Below, piece by piece: positions 23,790 through 32,350 of a DNA stretch of 64,000 nt. This stretch comes from Roseomonas gilardii (GTDB taxonomy: Bacteria; Pseudomonadota; Alphaproteobacteria; Acetobacterales; Acetobacteraceae): NCBI RefSeq assembly GCF_001941945.1, contig NZ_CP015584.1, positions 124,001 through 188,000 of the forward strand, read 5' to 3'. The number at the start of each line of letters is the position of its first letter. Position 1 is the first letter of the stretch. Both the position numbers and the translations under genes were made by a program. The notes below the pieces were generated by a model. The model was not told the origin of the DNA. It ran no database searches and saw nothing but the letters and a program-made list of their open reading frames with translations.

Positions 23790-24876
23790 TGCGGTCCACC
23801 GCCGCCACGGCCACGGGCGGCGGCGCGGATTGCCCATGCTTGAGCCGCTGATGCTCCAGACCCCGCCAGAAGAACCACAGGTCGCGCGGCCAGCCGGCCC
23901 AGCCGCGCCGGACCAGCCCGCCCCAGGCCCGGCCGGCGGCGCGCAGCCAGGCTGGGGCCGCCTGCCCGGCATCCGCCAGCCGCAGGGCGCGCATGGCGCT
24001 GAGCCAGACGCCGCCGGGCCGGCTCGCGCGGACGGGGATCAGGGTGACGGGCTTTCCGGTCGCCACCGCCTCCGAGACCATGGCGACGCTGTCGGCGGTC
24101 ACGGCGAACTCGTCGGCCAGGGCCAGCAGGCCGGGATAGGGATTCCGCTCGCCCGAGCCTTCCAGCAGCGCGGCGGGCACCGGCGCCCCGGCGAGGATGC
24201 GCCGCACGCGCCCGGCCAGAGCGGTGGGCGTGCGGCGGCTGGCGACGGCCAGGACGCTGCCGCCATCCTTCTTCGCCCGTGCGAGGAGCGCGTGGCAGGC
24301 GCTTTCCACCTCCTCCGGATACAGCCGCCAGGGCCAGGACGGCCCTCCCAGGACCAGGGCGTGGCGCGGCGCCGGGAAGCGCTCCAGGGCGGCGTGCCAG
24401 GCCATGGCCGCGCCGGCCAGCCGTTCCGGGGTCTGGCGCGTCAGGGAGAGCGGCTGCTCCAGCACCGTGGGGCCGGGCGGCACGCCGTATTGCGGGGTGG
24501 TCACCACCAGATCGAAGCGGCCGGGGTGGCAGCGTGGCCGGCCGAGCTGCACGATCCGCGTGCGGCCCGCCGAGCCTGCCCGGATCCAGCGCGCGGCGGG
24601 GACGCTGCGGCGCCCGACGCCGATCACGAGGTCCGGCCAGGGTGGCCCCAGCGCAGCGCGGGAGGCCCGGTCGAGGCTGGCCAGGCCGATCCCGCCGAAC
24701 CGGGTGGGCAGCAGGCGGAGCAGGTTGTGGCGCAGGGGGATCGCCTCCACCGTGCCGCCGCAGGCATCCGCCACGGCCTCGGCCAGTGCCAGGACCTGGT
24801 TGTTGTCGCCGGTGCGGGGACCGAGCAGCGCCCAGATGCGTGGCCCCATATCCGTCCTGCTGTCCGTCTCGCCCAT
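23698..24876 (-). CDS. Mitochondrial fission ELM1-family (DUF1022) protein
   Basis: A 392-residue protein that matches the ELM1/DUF1022 family: WALLGPRTGDNNQVLALAEA at the start, then LVIGVGRRSVPAARWIR and the C-terminal TADSVAMVSEAVATGKPV. The family is related in fold to GT-B glycosyltransferases; bacterial members are uncharacterised and often sit by envelope lipid genes. Start at 24876; an in-frame ATG at 24849 (MGPRIW) is equally plausible. The 3' end overlaps the opposing gene by 92 bp, and the last 30 residues are low-complexity, so the tail may be read-through. It is divergent from the GT4 gene at 24951. Confidence 0.7.
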   Translation of the reverse strand: MGETDSRTDMGPRIWALLGPRTGDNNQVLALAEAVADACGGTVEAIPLRHNLLRLLPTRFGGIGLASLDRASRAALGPPWPDLVIGVGRRSVPAARWIRAGSAGRTRIVQLGRPRCHPGRFDLVVTTPQYGVPPGPTVLEQPLSLTRQTPERLAGAAMAWHAALERFPAPRHALVLGGPSWPWRLYPEEVESACHALLARAKKDGGSVLAVASRRTPTALAGRVRRILAGAPVPAALLEGSGERNPYPGLLALADEFAVTADSVAMVSEAVATGKPVTLIPVRASRPGGVWLSAMRALRLADAGQAAPAWLRAAGRAWGGLVRRGWAGWPRDLWFFWRGLEHQRLKHGQSAPPPVAVAAVDRIRPLLPVGAGGTGPGSDPRARGHPGGYASP

Positions 24877-24950
24877 GCGCTCTTTCCGGGGGGCGCGGAG
24901 GATGGGCGGCGGCGGGGATGCCGGCAAGGCCGTGCCGTGCGCATAGCCCC

Positions 24951-26081
24951 ATGCGCATAGCCTATGTCGCAGGCACGGCCCTGCCGTCCCGCGTCGCCAG
25001 CGCCGTGAACGTGATGAGCATGTGCCGCGCCTTCGCCGCCGCCGGGCATGAGGTGACGCTCTATGCGCGGGGGCGGCAGGCGGATGCGGCGGCGGTCTTC
25101 GAGGCCTTCGGCATGCCGCGCTGCTTCGAGCTGGTGCTGCGGGCGCCGCCGCATTTGCCGCTGGCGAAGAACCTGCTCTACCCGGCGCTGGCCGCGCGGG
25201 AGATGGCGGCGCGTCCGACGCCGGATCTGCTCTACGGGCGCCATGCCTATGCGCTGGCGGCGGCGGTCGCGCGGAGCCGGGCGCCCTTTGTCTATGAGGC
25301 GCATGCGCTGCCGCTGCGGCGGGCCCGGCGCATGGCGGAATCCTGGCTGTTCCGGCACCGCCGGATGGCGCTGATGGTCGCGATCTCTCGCAGCCTCGCG
25401 GAGGACTATGCCGCCCGGATGCCGGCGCTGCGCGGGCGAGCGGTGATGGTGGCGCATGACGGCGCCGACCCGGTGGCGGACCCCGGGCCGCCGCCCGGGC
25501 CCTGGCCGGGCCGGCCGGGCGTCCCGCAACTGGGCTATGTCGGGCACCTCTATCCCGGCAAGGGCATGGAGATGGTGGCGGCCCTGGCTGAGGCCCTGCC
25601 CGAATGCGACCTGCATGCGGTGGGGGGGACGGAGCGGGACCTCGCCATCTGGCGGCAGCGTTGCGGGGGGCAGGCGAACCTGCACCTGCACGGGCATGTG
25701 CCGCATGCGCGGGTGCCGGCCTATCTGGCACGCTTCGACCTGCTGCTGGCGCCGCCCTCGCCCAGCGTCGCCTCCGCGGCGGGGCGGGAGATCGGGCGGT
25801 GGATGTCGCCGCTCAAGGTCTTCGAATACATGGCGGCGGGAAAGCCGATCCTCGCCTCCGACATCCCGGCGCTGCGGGAGATCCTGGTGGATGGCGGGGT
25901 GGCGCTCCTGCTGCCGCCGGGGGATGCGGCGGCCTGGGCGGCGGCGGCGCGGGCCCTGCTGGCTGACCCGGCGCGGGCGGGCGCCCTGGGCGCGCGGGCG
26001 CGGGCGCTCCTGCTGGAGACCTATACCTGGGAGGCGCGGGCGGCCCGCATCCTGGCCCATCTGGCGGGGCCCCTGCCATGA
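24951..26081 (+). CDS. Glycosyltransferase family 4 protein
   Basis: A 376-residue GT-B fold transferase. The N-terminal domain begins MRIAYVAGTALPSRVASAVN; the C-terminal nucleotide-sugar site shows GYVGHLYPGKGMEM near residue 193 and PLKVFEYMAAGKPILASD near 285, with the glutamate of the E-x7-E motif. Family 4 enzymes are retaining and move a sugar onto a lipid or sugar acceptor at the inner face of the membrane. It overlaps the flippase gene by ATGA. This couples glycosylation to membrane flipping within the lipid locus; the sugar and acceptor are unknown. Confidence 0.82.
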   Translation: MRIAYVAGTALPSRVASAVNVMSMCRAFAAAGHEVTLYARGRQADAAAVFEAFGMPRCFELVLRAPPHLPLAKNLLYPALAAREMAARPTPDLLYGRHAYALAAAVARSRAPFVYEAHALPLRRARRMAESWLFRHRRMALMVAISRSLAEDYAARMPALRGRAVMVAHDGADPVADPGPPPGPWPGRPGVPQLGYVGHLYPGKGMEMVAALAEALPECDLHAVGGTERDLAIWRQRCGGQANLHLHGHVPHARVPAYLARFDLLLAPPSPSVASAAGREIGRWMSPLKVFEYMAAGKPILASDIPALREILVDGGVALLLPPGDAAAWAAAARALLADPARAGALGARARALLLETYTWEARAARILAHLAGPLP

Positions 26082-27427
26082 GCCGGACGGCGAGCGCGGC
26101 CACCGCCGATGCGCTGTTCCGGCGCATCCTGCGGAATGCCGGGCTGGTCCTGGGGGGCAAGGCGGCGACGGCGCTGCTGAACCTGGCCGCCTTCGGCCTC
26201 GCCATGCAGAGCCTCGGCTCCGCGGGGATGGGCGTGCTGGTGCTGGTGCATGGCTTCGCCCAGACGGCCTCCTCGCTCGTGAAGTTCCAGTCCTGGCAGG
26301 CCGTGCTGCGCTATGGCGCGGGCAGCCTGGGGGCGGAGCGGCGTCCGGCCTTCCAGGCGCTACTGCGCTTCACGCTGGGGCTGGATATCGGCTCAGGGGT
26401 GGTGGGCAGCCTTGCCTGCGCCGTGGCGGCCTGGTTCCTGGGGCCGTCCTTCGGCTGGCCGCCGGAGGTGGTGCCGCTGGCGGCCCTGTATGCCACCAGC
26501 ACGGCCTTCATGGTGACGGCCACGCCGATCGGGCTGCTGCGACTCTTCGACCGCTTCGACCTCCTGGCCCGGCGGGACGCCATGGGAGCCGGGTTCCGGC
26601 TGCTGGGCGCGGCGCTGGCGGCCGTCTGCGGCGCGGGGCTGCCGGGCTTCCTCGTGGCCTGGTACCTGGCGACGGTGCTGGGCGGGATCGTGCTGATGGC
26701 GGCGGCCTGGGGGGAGGTATCGCGCCGCGGCCTGCTGCGACGGGAGGCAGGGGCCCCCCGCCTCGGCGCGGCGGAGGCGCATCCCGGTATCTGGGGCTTC
26801 GCCTGGTCCACGAACCTGATGACCACGCTGTCCCTCGGCTCGACGCATCTGGCGACGCTCTGCGTGGGCTGGATGCTCGGCCCCGCGGAGGCGGCGCTCT
26901 TCGCCCTGGCGCGGCAGATCGGGGAAGCCGCCCTCAAGCCGAGCCGCTTCCTCACCCCGGCCCTCTATCCGGAGCTGGCCCGGCTGGCGGCGGCAAGGGA
27001 CCGGGAAGCGCTGCGCCGGCTGCTGGGGCGGGGACTCGCTCTCTCCACCCTCCTCGCCGCCCTGTTCCTGCTGGTCCTGGCCGCGCTCGGGGAATGGCTG
27101 CTCCGCCTCGTGGGCGGTCCCGAGGCGACCGGCGCCTACCATGTGATGCTGCTCCTGGCCGCTGCCTCCTCTATCAGCTTCGCCGGCTTCGCGCTGGAGC
27201 CCCTGCTGGTTTCGGTGCAACGGCATGGTTTGGCGCTGCGCCTGCGGGCCGCCGCAACAGCGGTCTATGTGCCCCTGGCGCTGGGCGGACTGGCGGTCTT
27301 CGGGTTGCCGGGGGCCGGGCTGGCCTCGATCCTCTCGGCCCTGCTGCTGCTGGCCGGACAGGCCATACCGGCCGCGCAATGGCTCTCCATGACGCCGGAA
27401 AGCGCCGGAGAACGAAACTTGCATTAA
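26078..27427 (+). CDS. Polysaccharide/lipid flippase (Wzx/MATE-like)
   Basis: A 449-residue membrane protein with 12 or so hydrophobic segments and the pattern of the MVF/MATE-type polysaccharide exporters. The N-terminus RILRNAGLVLGGKAATALLN followed by GLAMQSLGSAGMGVLVL is typical of Wzx and O-antigen flippases. It should flip a glycolipid across the inner membrane. It is coupled to the GT4 gene upstream and precedes the ACP gene by 63 bp. Whether the cargo is the sphingolipid, a glycan on it, or a separate polymer is open. Confidence 0.8.
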   Translation: MSRTASAATADALFRRILRNAGLVLGGKAATALLNLAAFGLAMQSLGSAGMGVLVLVHGFAQTASSLVKFQSWQAVLRYGAGSLGAERRPAFQALLRFTLGLDIGSGVVGSLACAVAAWFLGPSFGWPPEVVPLAALYATSTAFMVTATPIGLLRLFDRFDLLARRDAMGAGFRLLGAALAAVCGAGLPGFLVAWYLATVLGGIVLMAAAWGEVSRRGLLRREAGAPRLGAAEAHPGIWGFAWSTNLMTTLSLGSTHLATLCVGWMLGPAEAALFALARQIGEAALKPSRFLTPALYPELARLAAARDREALRRLLGRGLALSTLLAALFLLVLAALGEWLLRLVGGPEATGAYHVMLLLAAASSISFAGFALEPLLVSVQRHGLALRLRAAATAVYVPLALGGLAVFGLPGAGLASILSALLLLAGQAIPAAQWLSMTPESAGERNLH

Positions 27428-27490
27428 ACTTCATGAACGGGTTAGTCGGACCCGGGCCGGGGGAAGGCTGGGGAATAGGGGTTTAGAGAT

Positions 27491-27742
27491 ATGCTGGATG
27501 AGCAGGCCGCCCTACGGGAAATAACCGCGGCCCTGGACGAGACGGGGAAGCTGACGGGCCCCATCACTATGGATACGAACATCCTCAAGGACCTGAACTT
27601 CGACTCCGTGGGCGCGGTCGATTTCATCATGGTGCTGGAGACCCGCCTGGACATCATCATCCCGATGGACCGGATGACGGAGATTGAGACCATCGGCGAC
27701 CTCGTCCGGGTCGTGACCAGCGATCCCAGCCTGGCCTCCTGA
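27491..27742 (+). CDS. Acyl carrier protein dedicated to sphingolipid synthesis
   Basis: An 83-residue ACP with the phosphopantetheine serine at Ser39 in NFDSVGAVDFI; the helix II pattern and acidic character fit. The motif reads FDSV rather than the DSL of the fatty acid synthase AcpP, which suits a specialised carrier. The next gene, serine palmitoyltransferase, begins 2 bp after its stop, and a FAAL is in the same locus. It probably carries the acyl chain from the FAAL to the palmitoyltransferase, as the separate ACP does in Caulobacter. Confidence 0.82.
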   Translation: MLDEQAALREITAALDETGKLTGPITMDTNILKDLNFDSVGAVDFIMVLETRLDIIIPMDRMTEIETIGDLVRVVTSDPSLAS

Positions 27743-27744
27743 CC

Positions 27745-28965
27745 GTGCTCTCCAAGTTCCGTGCGCTGCACGAGGAACACGCGGCCGTGTCCGCCGCCGG
27801 CCGCAGCCCCTTCGCCGTCACCTTCGACGCCGTGCTGTCCGCCACCGAGGCCATGCTGGACGGGCGGCGCATCCTGCTGCTGGGAACCAACAACTATCTC
27901 GGCCTGACCCTCGACCCCGACAGCATCGAGGCCGCCATCGCCGCGACGCGGGAACAGGGGACCGGCACCACGGGCTCCCGCATCGCCAACGGCACCTATG
28001 GGGGCCATGCGGCGCTGGAGGCGCGGCTGGCCGCCTTCCTGAAGCGCCGGTCGGCCATGGTCTTCACCACCGGCTACCAGGCCAATCTCGGCGCTCTCTC
28101 GACGCTGGCCGGGCGGGGCGACCATCTGCTGCTCGACGCGGACAGCCATGCCAGCCTCTATGACGGGGCGCGGCTGGGCCATGCCCAGGTGACCCGCTTC
28201 CGCCACAACGACCCCGACGACCTGCGGCGGCGCCTCCGGCTGCTTTCCTCCCAGCCCGGCGAGAAGCTGATCGTGGCCGAGGGCATCTACAGCATGCTGG
28301 GCGACACCGCGCCGCTGCGGGAGTTCGTGGAGGTCAAGCGCGAGGCCGGGGCCTGGCTGCTGGTGGACGAGGCGCATTCCCTCGGCGTGCTGGGTGGGAA
28401 TGGCCGCGGGCTGGCGGAGGCCGAGGGCGTGGAGGCGGATGTCGATTTCGTCGTCGGCACCTTCAGCAAGAGCCTGGGCGCGATCGGCGGCTTCCTGGCC
28501 TCGGACCATGAGGGTTTCGACGCGTTGCGGCTGGCGGCGCGGTCCTACATGTTCACCGCCTCCCTGCCGCCTTCGGTCATTGCCTCGGTGACCCAGGCGA
28601 TCGAGGCCGTCGAGGCGCGGCCCGAGCTGCGCGAGGCGCTGCGGCGGAACGGGCAGCAGCTTCATGCGGGCCTCGCGGCGGCGGGCCTCGCCGTGGGCGC
28701 CATGCCGAGCCCGATCGTCTCCCTGCTCATGCCGGACCGGGAAACGGCGGTCGTCTTCTGGAACCGGCTGCTGGAGGCAGGGGTCTATACCAACCTCGCC
28801 CTCGGCCCGGCGACGCCGGGCGGCAAGCCGCTGCTGCGGATGAGCGTGAGCGCGGCGCTGACGCCGGCGCAGATCGACGGCGCCCTGGCGGCGATCATCC
28901 AAACGGCCCATGCCCTGGGACAGCCCCCCCTGGGACAGCTCGGCGCGCCGCTGGCGGCGGAGTAG
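27745..28965 (+). CDS. spt: Serine palmitoyltransferase
   Basis: A 406-residue PLP enzyme of the alpha-oxoamine synthase family. His135 (DADSHASLYDG) stacks on PLP, DEAH is at 208-211, and Lys242 in GTFSKSLG forms the aldimine. It should condense serine with an acyl-ACP to the 3-keto sphingoid base, the first step of ceramide synthesis. Relatives (BioF, Kbl, HemA) share these motifs; SPT is favoured because a dedicated ACP is 2 bp upstream and FAAL, reductase and ceramide-synthase genes share the locus. GTG start at 27745. No membrane segment is visible, as usual in bacterial SPT. Confidence 0.85.
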   Translation: MLSKFRALHEEHAAVSAAGRSPFAVTFDAVLSATEAMLDGRRILLLGTNNYLGLTLDPDSIEAAIAATREQGTGTTGSRIANGTYGGHAALEARLAAFLKRRSAMVFTTGYQANLGALSTLAGRGDHLLLDADSHASLYDGARLGHAQVTRFRHNDPDDLRRRLRLLSSQPGEKLIVAEGIYSMLGDTAPLREFVEVKREAGAWLLVDEAHSLGVLGGNGRGLAEAEGVEADVDFVVGTFSKSLGAIGGFLASDHEGFDALRLAARSYMFTASLPPSVIASVTQAIEAVEARPELREALRRNGQQLHAGLAAAGLAVGAMPSPIVSLLMPDRETAVVFWNRLLEAGVYTNLALGPATPGGKPLLRMSVSAALTPAQIDGALAAIIQTAHALGQPPLGQLGAPLAAE

Positions 28966-30491
28966 TGCGGCCGGGGCTGCTGTCGTCGGAGCCAGGGTTG
29001 GAGCAGGGTCTGGACCGGAGCCTCGTGGCCCGGACCTGGCCCGATCTGCAAGCCATGCTCCTGTTGCTGGCCGTGGCCTTGCTGGCGCGCGGGTTCTTCC
29101 TCGGCAATCCGGTGCTGGAAAGCGACGAGCAGTTCTATCTGCTGGTCGGCGACCGGATGCTGCGGGGCGCCCTGCCCTATCTCGACATCTGGGACCGCAA
29201 GCCCGTCGGGCTGTTCCTGATCTACGCGGGGATCCGTGCCCTGGGTGGCGAAGGGATCGTCCAGTACCAACTGGTGGCGGTGCTCTTCGCCACGGCGACC
29301 GCCTTCCTGGTCGCGCGGATCGGGGCGGAGCTGGGCTCCCGCCGGGGCGGTCTCCTCGCCGGCATGGCCTACCTGCTCTGGCTCGGGGCCTTCGGTGGCG
29401 AAGGGGGGCAGGCGCCGGTCTTCTACAACCTCTTCGTCGCGGGCGCTGCCTGGGTGGCGCTGCGCGCGGTGGCCTGCCCGGGCTCCTTCGAGCGGCTGCT
29501 GGGGCTGGGGGCCTCGGCCATGCTTCTCGCCGGGCTGGCGATGCAGGTGAAGTACACGGCCGTCTTCGAGGGGATGTTCTTCGGCTGCGCGCTGCTCTGG
29601 ACGGGGTGGCAGGCGCGGATGGGGCCGGGGAAGCTGCTTTCCGCCGGGCTGGCCTGGGTCGGCTGCGCCCTGTTGCCCACGGCGGCGGCCCTCGCCGCCT
29701 ATGCCGCCATGGGGCAGGCACAGCCTTTCCTCTTCGCGAACTTCCTTTCGATCTTCGAGCGGAATACGGCGGTGCTGGGCTCCTCCCTGCCCCGGCTGCT
29801 GGCGATGCTGGGGCTGCTGCTGCCGCTCGGCCTCTGCGCCGTGCTGGGGCTGCGGCTGTCCTGGCGGCGGTCGGCGGGGATGCCGGAGATCCGGCGCGCG
29901 ACGGGCTTCGTGGCGGGCTGGGCGCTGGTCGCGGTGGCGGGCGTGCTGGTGTTCGGGACCTACTACAACCACTATGCCCTGCCCCTGCTCCTGCCGCTTT
30001 CCGTGGCGGCCGCGCCCCTGCTGGGGTGGCCGGGTGCGCGGGTCTGGAAGGTCACGGCCGCGGCAGCCCTGCTGCTGGTGGGCGCGGTGGCCACGGCGGT
30101 GCCGGGGGTGCTGCATCTCCGCTCGCGGGGCGATGGCAGCCAGGTGCGGGCGCTGGTGGCGGCGATGCTGCCCGGGGCAAGGCTCTATGTCTTCGACGGG
30201 GAGGCGGTGCTCTACCTGTTGTCCCATAGCCCGCTGCCGACGCCCTATGCCTTCCCGACCCATCTGAGCGACCTGCGGGAGTCCGGCGGGATCGGGGTCG
30301 ATCAGGAGGCGGAACTGCGGCGCGTGCTGGCGTCCCGTCCGGACTACATCGTGACGACGAATATCGAACGGGGGCAGATCAACCCGGCGGCGCAACGGCT
30401 GCTGCGGGAAACCCTGGCCGAAGCCTATCGGCCGGTGCGCAGCGTCCGGATCGGGAGGGGCAACCGCGTGCTCTACGGGAAGCTGCCCTGA
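28965..30491 (+). CDS. Membrane glycosyltransferase, GT39/ArnT-like (GT-C fold)
   Basis: A 508-residue polytopic protein with about 10-12 membrane segments. The first periplasmic loop holds the acidic motif ESDEQFY (residues 52-58), where PMT/ArnT-type enzymes carry their catalytic D/E; RKPVGLFLIY follows. It should transfer a sugar from a polyprenyl-phosphate donor on the periplasmic side. A soluble C-terminal domain of about 110 residues (RLYVFDGEAVLYLL, YIVTTNIERG) ends the protein. GTG start shares one base with the SPT stop, so it is translated with SPT. An acceptor in the sphingolipid pathway is inferred. Confidence 0.75.
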   Translation: MRPGLLSSEPGLEQGLDRSLVARTWPDLQAMLLLLAVALLARGFFLGNPVLESDEQFYLLVGDRMLRGALPYLDIWDRKPVGLFLIYAGIRALGGEGIVQYQLVAVLFATATAFLVARIGAELGSRRGGLLAGMAYLLWLGAFGGEGGQAPVFYNLFVAGAAWVALRAVACPGSFERLLGLGASAMLLAGLAMQVKYTAVFEGMFFGCALLWTGWQARMGPGKLLSAGLAWVGCALLPTAAALAAYAAMGQAQPFLFANFLSIFERNTAVLGSSLPRLLAMLGLLLPLGLCAVLGLRLSWRRSAGMPEIRRATGFVAGWALVAVAGVLVFGTYYNHYALPLLLPLSVAAAPLLGWPGARVWKVTAAAALLLVGAVATAVPGVLHLRSRGDGSQVRALVAAMLPGARLYVFDGEAVLYLLSHSPLPTPYAFPTHLSDLRESGGIGVDQEAELRRVLASRPDYIVTTNIERGQINPAAQRLLRETLAEAYRPVRSVRIGRGNRVLYGKLP

Positions 30492-30500
30492 GGGTGTCCT

Positions 30501-31406
30501 TCAGCGGACCGCGCCCCGCCGCCGCAGCCGCCAGAGCAGCAGGGGCGCCGCCAGGACGGGATGTCGGCGCTGCCAGGGGGTGAGTTCGACGGGCATACCC
30601 GAATGGCGGGCGATCTTGTCGGCGAGGTAGTCCGGCCCGCCGTCGAAGGTGAAGGCGGCCTTCACGAGCCGGGCGATGTTCAGCACCTTCCCGCCCAGGC
30701 GGCGCAGCGACCAGGCGGGACGCCAGTTCCCGGAGGGGCGGCGGCCGATGCGGTCCAGGGCCGCGGGCAGCACGGCATCGAACCAGCCCGGGGCCGTGGC
30801 GACGATGCTGTCCGGGCGGTTGCCGCGCTCGGCCCGCAACTCGGCGCCGTAGGTGCGGGCGAAGAGATGGCGCCAGAGCGCCGCGGGCGGGCCGGTGGGC
30901 GCATCGAGGCGCAGCGCCCAGGTGACGGCGGTTTCCACAGCCCGGGCGACGGCGGCCTCGGTGCGCCGGCGGGCCTCTTCGTCGCGGGTATGGACGAGGG
31001 TGGTGGGCTGGCAGAAGCGAGCCCAGAGGGTGGTGTCGATCGAGGCCGGCCGCATCCGCCGTTCGAAGGCGCGCAGGGTCATGACCGCGACCTTGGCCCG
31101 CAGGGGCTCCGCGCCGTCGCGCCGCCAGTGGAGGACCTGCGGCGGCAGCACGGCGTTGAGCAGGGCGGGAATGGCGCGCCGGTGGAAGGCGAGGTTCCCC
31201 ATCGTGAGCACATAGAGGTCCAGCAGTCCCGCCGTCTCTCCCGTCCGGCGGCAGGAGCCGTAGAAGAGGATCGCCGCCACCGCATCCCCGTGCCGGGCGA
31301 CGATATCCTCCGCCAGAAGGCGCGCGGCGCGCATGGCCGGGTTCGGGTCCGGCGGGAAGGCCAGCTCCGCCGCGACCAGGGCGGACAGGCTGTCCGGCGC
31401 GGTCAT
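30501..31406 (-). CDS. Nucleotidyltransferase-fold protein, possible Tam41-like lipid cytidylyltransferase
   Basis: A 301-residue protein with a nucleotidyltransferase-like start ILFYGSCRR (Gly50-Ser51) and LLDLYVL with Asp63; the usual second acid of the DxD reads Tyr65. Later blocks KVAVMTLRAFERR (105-117) and LWARFCQPTTLVH (127-139) follow the order seen in Tam41 CTP:phosphatidate cytidylyltransferases. It ends the minus-strand trio with a lipid kinase and a CDP-alcohol phosphatidyltransferase, overlapping the kinase by 4 bp. A lipid-phosphate cytidylyltransferase role fits; the identity is inference and the missing second acid is a caution. Confidence 0.5.
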   Translation of the reverse strand: MTAPDSLSALVAAELAFPPDPNPAMRAARLLAEDIVARHGDAVAAILFYGSCRRTGETAGLLDLYVLTMGNLAFHRRAIPALLNAVLPPQVLHWRRDGAEPLRAKVAVMTLRAFERRMRPASIDTTLWARFCQPTTLVHTRDEEARRRTEAAVARAVETAVTWALRLDAPTGPPAALWRHLFARTYGAELRAERGNRPDSIVATAPGWFDAVLPAALDRIGRRPSGNWRPAWSLRRLGGKVLNIARLVKAAFTFDGGPDYLADKIARHSGMPVELTPWQRRHPVLAAPLLLWRLRRRGAVR

Positions 31407-32350
31407 GGCATGGCGAAGGTGACGGCGGAGGGGGCGCTCAGGACGAGCCCCTGCGGGCCGGGCTCGAAGACCTCGCCATCCAGCACGAAGGGCGCGTCGA
31501 GGCGGAGGGCGAGGCGGCCGGCGCGGCCGCTGGCATAGCCCGCCTCCGGCATCCAGGGCTGCTGCCGGCCCCGCCGGGCGGCCCAGAGGGCGGCGGCCAG
31601 GCGGCGCGGCGGGGCCGCCACGTCCAGCCAGTTCAGCGGCCCGGCCCCGTCGCCCGAGAAGGGCCAGAGGCCGAGCATCAGCCGGTCCAGCGGCGTGGCG
31701 AGCACCAGGAAGCGGCGGCCTTCCGGCGTGGGCCGGCCATCCACCGACAGGGACATCGGGGAGCCGGCGCGCAGGGCGTGGTCACGCTGGACGATGCTGC
31801 GCAGCACGGTTCCGGCCAGGGCCAGGAAGACGGCCAGCCGGTCATGGATGCCGCGCCCGTGCAGCCCCTCGTCGGCCATCGTCTTGGCGGCGGTGAAGGC
31901 GCCGGCACCGAACAGGAGGCCGCGCATCGGGGCCTCGTCCAGGCCGGGGCGCAGGACCTCCAGCACGGGAAGCCGGTGCTGGCGCAGCGCGCCGGAGGCG
32001 GCGGCGCGGCGCAGGGCGGCGAGGCCGGCCTCCCCCGGCCCGGGCGTCCCGACGACGCGGGCGGCGAGGTTGGTCTTGCCGGTGGCGAGGAGGGCGATGG
32101 CCGGGGCGCGCTCGCCGAAGGCCCGCGGCAGGGCGGACAGCACCTCGCGCAGCGTGCCGTCGCCGCCCTGGACGGCCAGCAGGTCCACGCCCTGCCCGGC
32201 GAAATCCGCCAGCACGGCGCGAAGTTCATCGGGGGTCGAGGGCGCGGCGCGCGGCAGGCCCCCGGCGGCCTCCGCCAGGGCGAAGCGGCCTTCGCGAAGG
32301 GCCCGGCTGCGGGGGTTGGTGATGAGGCCGATGCGCCGCGCGCCGGTCAT
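31403..32350 (-). CDS. Lipid kinase, diacylglycerol/LCB5-like (candidate ceramide kinase)
   Basis: A 315-residue kinase of the DAGK/LCB5 family. The start RIGLITNPRS is the family's first strand and loop, and GGDGT at 62-66 is the ATP-binding motif; the C-terminal beta-rich lid domain has FVLDGEVFEPG. It phosphorylates a lipid hydroxyl. In Caulobacter a kinase of this class phosphorylates ceramide. It overlaps both trio partners by 4 bp, so ceramide-1-phosphate for headgroup attachment is the favoured product. Diacylglycerol is the alternative substrate. Confidence 0.75.
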   Translation of the reverse strand: MTGARRIGLITNPRSRALREGRFALAEAAGGLPRAAPSTPDELRAVLADFAGQGVDLLAVQGGDGTLREVLSALPRAFGERAPAIALLATGKTNLAARVVGTPGPGEAGLAALRRAAASGALRQHRLPVLEVLRPGLDEAPMRGLLFGAGAFTAAKTMADEGLHGRGIHDRLAVFLALAGTVLRSIVQRDHALRAGSPMSLSVDGRPTPEGRRFLVLATPLDRLMLGLWPFSGDGAGPLNWLDVAAPPRRLAAALWAARRGRQQPWMPEAGYASGRAGRLALRLDAPFVLDGEVFEPGPQGLVLSAPSAVTFAMP

